From the NCBI GenBank assembly GCA_029261615.1, contig JAJDAX010000176.1:1-5271 (forward strand): a DNA stretch of 5,271 nt. Direction: 5' to 3'. Made by a program: the position numbers and the translations under genes. Within the stretch, counting starts at the first letter, position 1. Every line of letters begins with the position of its first letter. Positions 1-5,271 of the stretch are shown here, one piece after another. This stretch comes from Nitrospinaceae bacterium. Lineage in GTDB: Bacteria > Nitrospinota > Nitrospinia > Nitrospinales > Nitrospinaceae. Below the pieces are notes generated by a model. That model did no database searches. It saw only the letters and a program-made list of their open reading frames with translations, and was not told the DNA's origin.

Positions 1-1100
1 TTTTCAATCTGGATTTGGAGGTTGGGTTTTACACCCAGCGGGGAGAAGAATTGTTTCCCCTTAACATCACCAAAAAGGAAGAGAAGTTCCTATTCAAGCT
101 GAAACGCAAGCCACTTTATATAAGGTTGGACCCGACCTATACCGTTCCTTGCAAAAAAGTGAAACTGGAGTGTCCGCGCCCGATGGTGCGTGAGCAACTC
201 AAACGCGATGCCGACCCTATTGGTCGAATACAGGCAGCGGAGACTTTGACTCGCAATCCATCGAATGAAGATGTGCGTCTGTTATCGGACCGGCTGCGTC
301 GTGAAACATTTTGGGGAGTGGGTTGTCGGATTGCCTCGGCTCTGGCTAAAATCGGAGGGGACTCGGCACGCGATGGTTTGTTGCGTGGATTGAAAGTGGC
401 TCCACCCAAAACCCGGCACGGCATTGTACGTGCCCTCGGTAGCTTCAGAGATGATCCCAAAGTTGTGAAGGCGCTCAAGCTGGCGACAGGTGATGCTTCT
501 TACCGTGTTGAAGCGGAAGCATTTCGATCCCTCGGAAAAATGAAGGATCGGGAACTTGGAAAATTTTTGGAAGAAGGATTGTCCCGTCCCTCGCACAACG
601 ACATGGCGCAGTCAGCTGCCCTGTCGGCTTTGGGCGCTTTGGAAGATCCAGATTGCTGGCCGACCCTGGTGGCTCATGCGGATTACGGGGCGGCAAAAAT
701 GAGCCGTGGAGCTGCCATGATGGCGATGGCACGATTGGCCAAAAACCATTCACAGCTCAAGGCAGAGGCCCTGGATTGTTTTCGGCGGTTTGCCAGAGAA
801 AAACGTGGTACACCTGCTGCTGTATTTCGCGGCAAGTTGTGGGCCATTCAGGCTCTGCAGGCAATGGATGATTTGGCTGCTCTTTCGATTTTGCGGGAAG
901 TGGCAGCCAACGAGGCCGATGGCAGGTTGTGTCGACGAGCCGGCGATGCGGTGCAGGCCCTGTTGGCCTCGGCTAAAAAACCGGCAGAATTAAAGGAATT
1001 GCGCGATGAACTCGACGGCGTCCTCAAGGAAAATAAATCTTTCCGCGACCGTCTCGAGGTTCTTGAAAAGAAACAACCCAAACGAAAAGGTAAATCATGA
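1..1100 (+). CDS. M1-family metallopeptidase (aminopeptidase N-like), C-terminal part with HEAT-like repeats; 5' end outside the window
   Basis: The reading frame (first full codon at base 3) is open to the left edge, so the true start lies upstream; the TTG at 15 is an internal Leu codon. Of 365 visible residues, about the first 45 resemble the last strands of the beta-sandwich domain of M1 peptidases, ending in a 'PLYIRLDP' strand. The next stretch (MVREQLKRDADPIGRIQAAETL) matches the junction where bacterial M1 enzymes with HEAT domains begin their helical solenoid. About 250 residues of Ala/Leu-rich helix pairs follow. The end is a charged helix (KELRDELDGVLKENKSFRDR) likely to form a coiled coil, then a basic tail KKQPKRKGKS. 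The zinc-binding HEXXH motif would be upstream, so catalysis cannot be confirmed here. M1 enzymes remove N-terminal amino acids from peptides using one zinc ion. The stop overlaps the next gene. The alternative is an unrelated HEAT-repeat protein, but the DP strand plus IGRIQAAE junction favours M1. Confidence 0.8.
   Translation, partial: FNLDLEVGFYTQRGEELFPLNITKKEEKFLFKLKRKPLYIRLDPTYTVPCKKVKLECPRPMVREQLKRDADPIGRIQAAETLTRNPSNEDVRLLSDRLRRETFWGVGCRIASALAKIGGDSARDGLLRGLKVAPPKTRHGIVRALGSFRDDPKVVKALKLATGDASYRVEAEAFRSLGKMKDRELGKFLEEGLSRPSHNDMAQSAALSALGALEDPDCWPTLVAHADYGAAKMSRGAAMMAMARLAKNHSQLKAEALDCFRRFAREKRGTPAAVFRGKLWAIQALQAMDDLAALSILREVAANEADGRLCRRAGDAVQALLASAKKPAELKELRDELDGVLKENKSFRDRLEVLEKKQPKRKGKS
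1085..1090 (+). promoter_or_regulatory. Ribosome binding site of the LRR gene, inside the peptidase gene
   Basis: AAAAGG lies six bases before the ATG at 1097. It sits within the last codons of the upstream gene, next to the ATGA stop/start overlap. This supports both the ATG chosen and coupled translation. Confidence 0.55.
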
Positions 1101-1666
1101 ACCAGCCGTTTAATGACCAGCCCATCGAAGTGCTGGTGAAGCAATGCCTGAGCCAGGACGGTACTGTCCTGGACTTGCATATCAAATACATTGGAGATGA
1201 AGGTCTGCGTTTTCTGGCCACGCATGACGAATTGAAGAATGTCCGAGAGCTCAATCTGGAGCGCAATGAAATCACTGACGACGGCTTGCGTGCGCTGGCC
1301 GAATCGCGGGTTCTGACTCAACTGGAGAATTTGCATTTGCATCGGAATGCTATTGGTGATGAAGGTGCCAGGGTGCTGGCGAGCTCGGCTGTTTTTTCAC
1401 GGCTCAAGCAACTAAATCTCTGGAAGAACAAAGTAGGGGCAGAAGGGGCACGGGCATTATCTGAATCCTTGTATTTGTCCGAGTTAAAGCGTCTTGACCT
1501 CGCCCAGAATCAGATAGGAGCGGAGGGTGCCCAGGCCCTCAGCGAATCGATGACCCTTACAGGCCTCGAATATCTTGATCTTTTTGGCAATGGTCTAAAT
1601 GAAGAAACTCAGGAAAGTATAAAAAAAACAGAGGCTTTTTCCAAAATTCAGGATATCATAATGTAG
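1097..1666 (+). CDS. Leucine-rich repeat protein, ribonuclease-inhibitor type
   Basis: This 189-residue protein has a short N-terminal cap (residues 1-24) and six tandem 27-residue repeats starting at residues 25, 52, 79, 106, 133 and 160, then three closing residues. The pattern is LxLxxNxIgdEGaxaLaeS plus eight or nine residues, which is the ribonuclease-inhibitor-like LRR class. The consensus Asn is replaced in the first repeat (LDLHIKYIG), and the last repeat has lost the EGA motif (NGLNEETQES), as expected of a C-terminal cap. There is no signal peptide or membrane segment, so it is probably cytoplasmic. LRR solenoids bind proteins; nothing shows the partner. The start overlaps the upstream peptidase stop by four bases (ATGA) and an AAAAGG site precedes it, so the two genes are almost certainly in one operon. 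The repeats differ at the DNA level, so the array is old and not a recent expansion. The fold class is secure; the role is unknown. Confidence 0.88.
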   Translation: MNQPFNDQPIEVLVKQCLSQDGTVLDLHIKYIGDEGLRFLATHDELKNVRELNLERNEITDDGLRALAESRVLTQLENLHLHRNAIGDEGARVLASSAVFSRLKQLNLWKNKVGAEGARALSESLYLSELKRLDLAQNQIGAEGAQALSESMTLTGLEYLDLFGNGLNEETQESIKKTEAFSKIQDIIM

Positions 1667-1733
1667 TGACCCATACAGTTGTCTGGGTTGTATCAAGATG
1701 GTTAACGTTCCATCAATGTATTGCTAGTGGACT

Positions 1734-1739
1734 GGGGGA
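1734..1739 (+). promoter_or_regulatory. Ribosome binding site that supports the TTG start at 1743
   Basis: GGGGGA lies only three bases before TTG 1743. An in-frame TAG at 1725-1727 rules out any earlier start, and the next in-frame ATG (residue 21) would destroy the signal peptide. The spacing is tight but this is the only purine-rich site present. Confidence 0.4.
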
Positions 1740-1742
1740 CAT

Positions 1743-2177
1743 TTGAAACGATCACCCTGTATTTTTTCGGTTTTGGTTCTGTTGACGGGAATCCTGTGGT
1801 CAATGCCGTTTGGTGAGCCTGTTGCCTATGGCGAGGTAGTGGCACAAGTTGCCCAGGTGGGTGATTCGACAGGTGAGAATAACCAAAGCGACAAGTCCAA
1901 AAAAGCGAAAGAGAAACTGGACGATGCTTCGAATTTTGCCAGCGATACCTGGAACCGGGTCACCGATTGGGTCATGGGCTATGTTAATGCCTTCAAGGCC
2001 AAGGTAGATAATGTATTTGGTTTTGACAAAGGGGAAGCCTCTGGCGCATTTTTTGGAACCGTACTCTATGCTGCAGTGGGGCTGGTTTTATTGTTCGTTG
2101 GAATGTTCGTATACAATATTATAAGCGATATGTTCAGTAGTGCCGCTGCCAAAAAGAAGTACAAGAAACGCCGCTAG
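1743..2177 (+). CDS. Unknown exported protein with one C-terminal membrane segment
   Basis: I do not recognise the family of this 144-residue protein. A basic n-region (MKR) and hydrophobic core (about residues 7-19) form a Sec-type signal peptide, and VAYG|E around residue 30 fits signal peptidase I. A polar linker (about 36-60, rich in Lys, Ser, Asn, Gln) leads to a predicted amphipathic helix with aromatic residues (about 60-93, including WNRVTDWVMGYVNAF). A glycine-containing membrane segment spans about 103-127, and the end is the basic AAAKKKYKKRR. The likely topology is type I: about 70 residues in the periplasm, one membrane crossing and a basic cytoplasmic tail. The start is TTG, fixed by an upstream in-frame stop and the need for the signal peptide. 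It lies 76 bases after the LRR gene on the same strand and could be read from that operon or from its own promoter; I see no convincing one. If the signal peptide is not cleaved, it would be a two-helix membrane protein. Confidence 0.8.
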   Translation: MKRSPCIFSVLVLLTGILWSMPFGEPVAYGEVVAQVAQVGDSTGENNQSDKSKKAKEKLDDASNFASDTWNRVTDWVMGYVNAFKAKVDNVFGFDKGEASGAFFGTVLYAAVGLVLLFVGMFVYNIISDMFSSAAAKKKYKKRR

Positions 2178-2184
2178 TTCTTCA

Positions 2185-4935
2185 TCAGTTCCTATCCGGG
2201 TCAATCGACCACCCATCATCGGAAAGCACAATCCACTGCCCTTCCCGTTTTTTCTTAAACGTGGTTACCGTCTTTAATGCATCAGAGTAATTTTTTGATT
2301 GAAAGGCCGAAGCTCCAGGTCCTTGATAGCGCTGAGAAAAAATGGATAGGCGTTGAGCGGTGCGTTTTTCGAATTCTTTTTGTAACCGTGCTTTATTTTC
2401 TCCATCAAGACCGACTATTGCGGGAAACTCCCCGATCCTTCCCAGCAGAAAATTCAAAAAAGTCTCGTCTGTTTCTCTGGCAAAAGGAGGTAGAAGGTTT
2501 ACCGTTGAATGTTCCAGAAGGGGACGGTTGTCGGTGATCGTTCTCACGGGGGCCAGAACAGGGTTCAGGTTGTTTGCGTCCGTGATATAAAAATCGAGAA
2601 AATCAAGAAACGACCGCACTCCAATCTCTTTTCCGCTGCGGGCGATTTCCGGGTTTTGCATCCGGTTTAAAAAGTTTTGCGGATTCAGGGACAACGGTTG
2701 GTCTGAACCCACCAGCAGGACAATGCGGGTCAGGTAGCTGTTCCAAAGTGAAGTGTGTGGGAACGATTGTTTAAAAGATTTCAGGACTGCGAGGGAATCT
2801 TCCCCGCTTAACAGGTGCAGCGGTAGCCATTGCATCATGATGCCGCCGGACCGCAGACGGGCCCGGGCCTGCTCATAAAATTCCTGTGAATACAAAGCCG
2901 CCACGCCAGCGTGAGCCGGATGCATCGGTTCCAGTGTGATGACGTCGTATTTTTTTTCGCTCCAGCGGACGAATTGTCGTCCGTCTTGTATGTGGTAGGT
3001 GACATTGCTTTTGTTGCGGACATCTCCGTTCCATTCCGAAAACCAGTGTGCCATGGACAACACGTTGCGGTCGATTTCCACACCATCGACCCGGACCCCT
3101 GGAAATGAGGCGACTGTTCCCAGAGTGTTGCCCGTGCCAAAGCACATCACTAATGCATCCTTCGGATTCGGGTGTAGCATCATGGGAACAAACCCCATGG
3201 CCTGCATATAGGAGGTGCCGCCAAATTTTTCGGACACGGTGGCTGTACTGAATCCGTTGACGAACAGAGTACGGGTTTCGCGACTCGTATCTTCCACCAC
3301 GCTCAATGTTGCAAAATCTCCTTCCAGATAATCCACCAGTTTCAGTTGACCTGATGAAGTACCGTGATCAATTCGCGACAGATTACTCTTTCCCAACTGG
3401 TCGGTGGCGATGCCCGGCTGAAGAACTCCGTATCCCAGACTGAGAATGACAAGGGACAGGGTGGGCAGGAATCGTGCCCGTTTTTTTATTTCCTGAATAA
3501 ATAGTGGGGCCAGACTCGCCAGAAGTAACAGGCTTCCAAAAAGTATGAACAGGGAGCGTTCGATTCCCCAGAGTGGGATAAATACGAATGGGGTCAGCAC
3601 CGTGCCAAGAATGGCTCCGATGGTATTGACCGTGTAACTGCCGCCAAGGGTGGTCGGAACATTCTGGAAAAGTGATAGATGAATCTGATTGGCGATGGGA
3701 AATACCAGGCCGAATCCAAATGCTGGTGGAAACATGAGAAGGAAAGAAACAGCAGAACGAAGGGTCAGCGTTTGCAAGGCGGTGTTTTCGGAATCGTAAA
3801 AGTGAGCATCGAGCCAGGAAGTGAGCGGGGTGATCTGATCCAGTAGAGGAATCATCAGTAAACCCAGAAGCCCCAGGCCCCCTTCAAGGATCAAAAATGT
3901 TTTGATCCGCGAGTGGCCTTTAAAAAGGCGGTCGGCAGCCAGACTTCCAGAAGCGATACCAAACAGGAAAGCGGCCAGGATCAACGCGAAGGAATAAAGC
4001 GAGGAGCCCAGGGGGATGACCAGAACACGCGTCCACAAAATTTCACTCGATAAGCTGACCAGCCCCGAAAAAGCGAACAGTCCGAGCAGACACCAACTGC
4101 CTTTGGTGGAAACAGAAATATCCTGTGTGTGGGGAGCTTGTTTATTTTGCGATGAAGAATTTTCGTTAGAGGGTTTGAACAGTCGGCATAATAGAAAGAC
4201 CAGCATGTTTAAACCAACAGCGGTCAGATTGGCCCCGGCAATGCCAAGCCACTTCACAGTAAGAAACTGGGTTATTAGACAACCGGCTACGGCTCCAGCG
4301 GTATTCATCCCGTATAACCAGGAGACCCTGGATAGGATGGAATCGGTTCGTAGCCCGACGGACCAGGTTCCGAGTACGGGCAGGGTCGCTCCCATCAGAA
4401 ATGTTGACGGCAGCATTAAAAGGGTGCCCCACAAAAACTCCAGAAAGTAGAGACCCGGTCCTTCGCCGGCGACCGAGACCATTAGGGGGTACAGGGGAGT
4501 GGTGGCTTCCAGCAGCCAGGGGAAGGCCAGTCCGTATAGCCCGATAAGGGCTTCCAGCGTCCCGTATAAAAGGAACAGGTTGCGTGGCTTGCTTCGTTTT
4601 AACCATAGGGAAATCAACCAGGAGCCCAGGGCGAGCCCCGCCATGAAGGCGCACAGCACTGTTGAGATGGCATAGAGTGTTCCGCCGAACACCAGTGAGA
4701 GCTGGCGGATCCAGACCAATTCGTAGGTGAGGCTGGCGGCACCCGAGACAAACAGGCAGAGTCCCGGTAAATACCGGGACAACCGGGGGCTATCGGATTC
4801 AAACATAAGGGGTTTCGGCATGGGCGTCGAATTGTCCCATACCGGCAAAGGCGAGTCAATCGGGGCTTTGCGTAGGGGTGACGGGAGATTGTTTTTTATG
4901 CCCTCTGGAACACCAGATAATGAAAAACAATCCAA
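2185..4935 (-). CDS. Fused MFS-like membrane / spermidine-synthase-like (SAM-binding) protein
   Basis: This protein has 916 residues. Residues 1-55 are hydrophilic and proline-rich. About 57-508 hold roughly 13 hydrophobic helices in two related halves, shown by SGAASLTYELVWIRQL (64-79) and SGLVSLSSEILWTRVL (290-305), each followed by a similar helix ending in GS. The hydrophilic loop 254-280 separates the halves. From about 530 a spermidine-synthase fold begins: an N-terminal beta region with LFVNGFSTA (557-565), a SAM motif CFGTGNTLG (597-605), acidic VEID (E620, D622), QDGRQF (D651), and TLEPMHPAHAGVAALYS (667-683). A family-typical TDNRPLLE follows at 801-808. True spermidine synthases have Asp at the places of E669 and H672, so aminopropyl transfer to putrescine is doubtful. 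The family's substrate is not established. The start is TTG 4935 with AGGA eight bases upstream; ATG 4821 (residue 39) is the main alternative, with no good ribosome site. The gene is monocistronic here, convergent with the upstream pair and divergent from the cytochrome gene. Confidence 0.9.
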   Translation of the reverse strand: MDCFSLSGVPEGIKNNLPSPLRKAPIDSPLPVWDNSTPMPKPLMFESDSPRLSRYLPGLCLFVSGAASLTYELVWIRQLSLVFGGTLYAISTVLCAFMAGLALGSWLISLWLKRSKPRNLFLLYGTLEALIGLYGLAFPWLLEATTPLYPLMVSVAGEGPGLYFLEFLWGTLLMLPSTFLMGATLPVLGTWSVGLRTDSILSRVSWLYGMNTAGAVAGCLITQFLTVKWLGIAGANLTAVGLNMLVFLLCRLFKPSNENSSSQNKQAPHTQDISVSTKGSWCLLGLFAFSGLVSLSSEILWTRVLVIPLGSSLYSFALILAAFLFGIASGSLAADRLFKGHSRIKTFLILEGGLGLLGLLMIPLLDQITPLTSWLDAHFYDSENTALQTLTLRSAVSFLLMFPPAFGFGLVFPIANQIHLSLFQNVPTTLGGSYTVNTIGAILGTVLTPFVFIPLWGIERSLFILFGSLLLLASLAPLFIQEIKKRARFLPTLSLVILSLGYGVLQPGIATDQLGKSNLSRIDHGTSSGQLKLVDYLEGDFATLSVVEDTSRETRTLFVNGFSTATVSEKFGGTSYMQAMGFVPMMLHPNPKDALVMCFGTGNTLGTVASFPGVRVDGVEIDRNVLSMAHWFSEWNGDVRNKSNVTYHIQDGRQFVRWSEKKYDVITLEPMHPAHAGVAALYSQEFYEQARARLRSGGIMMQWLPLHLLSGEDSLAVLKSFKQSFPHTSLWNSYLTRIVLLVGSDQPLSLNPQNFLNRMQNPEIARSGKEIGVRSFLDFLDFYITDANNLNPVLAPVRTITDNRPLLEHSTVNLLPPFARETDETFLNFLLGRIGEFPAIVGLDGENKARLQKEFEKRTAQRLSIFSQRYQGPGASAFQSKNYSDALKTVTTFKKKREGQWIVLSDDGWSIDPDRN

Positions 4936-5098
4936 CCCACCGGTCCTGAGCCGGGTGGCCTCAAGATGACGGATTGCAACAAGTCCTTCAAGATGATAGC
5001 CTTTTCGAAGAAAACCTCGAACAATTAAAAATTAACTGTTCCTGTCCTGATCAAAGGGGCTATTCGCCCTCCCGGGGCCCCTGACAACTCACCTGACT
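4936..5098. promoter_or_regulatory. Divergent intergenic region between the fusion gene and the cytochrome gene
   Basis: These 163 bases separate two genes that point away from each other, so promoters for both should lie here. The only AT-rich core is about 5021-5036 (TTAAAAATTAA). I see no -35/-10 pair good enough to call on either strand. The part nearest the cytochrome gene is GC-rich: 5056-5060 can pair with 5066-5070, or 5055-5060 with 5077-5082, as small competing hairpins. The nonamer TCAAGATGA occurs twice in direct orientation (4961-4969 and 4988-4996). The minus-strand frame of the fusion gene stays open to a TAA at 5032-5034 but contains no ATG, GTG or TTG beyond 4935. Confidence 0.4.
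4944..4947 (-). promoter_or_regulatory. Ribosome binding site supporting the TTG start of the fusion gene
   Basis: On the minus strand AGGA is followed by eight bases and then TTG at 4935. The later ATG candidates at 4821 and 4806 lack a comparable purine-rich site at normal spacing, which favours the longer form of the protein. Confidence 0.4.
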
Positions 5099-5271
5099 AT
5101 GCCTCGCTTTCCTTTAATGGTAAAATACATGATCGTGCTTTCATTTCTGACAGGCGTCTCCTCGGCCCAGGCCGACCCGGCAATCGGGCAGAAATTGTTC
5201 AGCGCTAAGAATTGTAAACTGTGTCACCGTATAGAGAACCCGGGGACGGTGTTTAAACCGATATGCCCCGG
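5099..5271 (+). CDS. c-type cytochrome, N-terminal part; 3' end outside the window
   Basis: Translation from ATG 5099 gives 57 residues without a stop to the right edge. They begin with a Sec-type signal peptide: basic residues R3 and K9, hydrophobic core about 11-20, and a cleavage site SSAQA|D after residue 25. The mature part starts DPAIGQKLFSAKNCKLCHRI and has the heme-attachment motif C39-K-L-C42-H43, where both Cys bind heme covalently and His is the proximal iron ligand. The 'G.KLF..KNC..CH.I' layout is typical of small class I monoheme cytochromes, but more hemes or a fused domain could follow beyond the edge. The product would carry electrons in the periplasm. No clear ribosome site precedes 5099; in-frame ATGs at 5117 and 5129 are alternatives, and the one at 5117 still leaves a usable signal peptide. 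The frame is bounded upstream by a TGA at 5048-5050. The distal axial ligand is not visible. Confidence 0.85.
   Translation, partial: MPRFPLMVKYMIVLSFLTGVSSAQADPAIGQKLFSAKNCKLCHRIENPGTVFKPICP

Noticed and set aside
15..1100. Reading the first gene as a complete 361-residue protein starting at TTG 15
   Set aside because: The frame is open to the window edge and the first residues are the middle of a beta-sandwich domain, so this is an internal Leu codon of a longer gene.
848..1342. Minus-strand open frame of 164 codons across the peptidase/LRR junction
   Set aside because: It lies opposite two well-supported genes, has low-complexity Arg/Ser-rich composition and no recognisable domain; it is a shadow.
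1668..1689. Possible terminator after the LRR gene (GACCCA pairing with TGGGTT)
   Set aside because: The stem is six pairs including a G-T, the loop is ten bases and no T-run follows, so it is too weak to call.
4016..4450. Plus-strand open frame of 144 codons inside the fusion gene
   Set aside because: It is antisense to conserved transmembrane coding sequence, with no ribosome site, signal or domain.
4938..4959. Small inverted repeat (CCACCGG / CCGGGTGG) at the start of the fusion gene
   Set aside because: It has seven pairs with a bulge, no T-run, and overlaps the ribosome site; it may affect translation but cannot be distinguished from chance.
4727..4969. Plus-strand open frame of 80 codons over the start of the fusion gene
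   Set aside because: It is antisense to the N-terminal region and has no supporting motif.
4974..5002. Sigma-70-like promoter TTGCAA - 17 bases - TAGCCT for the cytochrome gene
   Set aside because: The -10 element matches only half of the consensus; matches of this quality are expected by chance.
5041..5054. FNR/CRP-like half site (ATCAA) upstream of the cytochrome gene
   Set aside because: The matching left half is absent (CCTGT instead of TTGAT).

Overview
The window is ordinary-looking, gene-dense bacterial chromosome of moderate GC content. It holds three plus-strand genes, one long minus-strand gene and the start of a fifth gene on the plus strand. An exported c-type cytochrome and a small protein with a Sec-type signal peptide point to a Gram-negative bacterium with a respiratory periplasm. 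The combination (HEAT-type M1 peptidase tail, short bacterial LRR protein, membrane-fused spermidine-synthase homologue, TTG starts) would suit a Nitrospinota- or deltaproteobacteria-like lineage, but that is only a guess. There are no RNA genes, insertion sequences, CRISPR arrays or obvious signs of recent transfer.

Left part (1-2177, plus strand). The window opens inside a gene. Its visible 365 residues look like the C-terminal part of an M1-family (aminopeptidase N-like) metallopeptidase: the end of a beta-sandwich domain, a long HEAT-like helical solenoid and a basic coiled-coil tail. Its stop codon overlaps the start of a 189-residue leucine-rich-repeat protein by four bases (ATGA), so the two are probably translationally coupled. 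After a 76-base gap comes a 144-residue protein of unknown family, with a TTG start, a signal peptide, a C-terminal membrane segment and a very basic tail.

Middle (2185-4935, minus strand). A 916-residue protein joins an MFS-like membrane region of about 13 helices, built from two related halves, to a spermidine-synthase-fold domain. The SAM-binding motifs are kept, but the two acidic residues that define true polyamine synthases are Glu and His here. It is a member of the fused MFS/spermidine-synthase-like family and its real substrate is unknown. It converges on the 144-residue gene with only seven bases between the stop codons.

Right part (4936-5271). A 163-base divergent intergenic region separates the fusion gene from a plus-strand gene cut by the window edge. 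Its 57 visible residues give a signal peptide and a CKLCH heme-attachment motif, so it starts a periplasmic or membrane-attached c-type cytochrome.

The best leads are the peptidase/LRR coupled pair, the unknown membrane protein, and the non-canonical active site of the fusion protein. None of these amounts to clear evidence for a new system.
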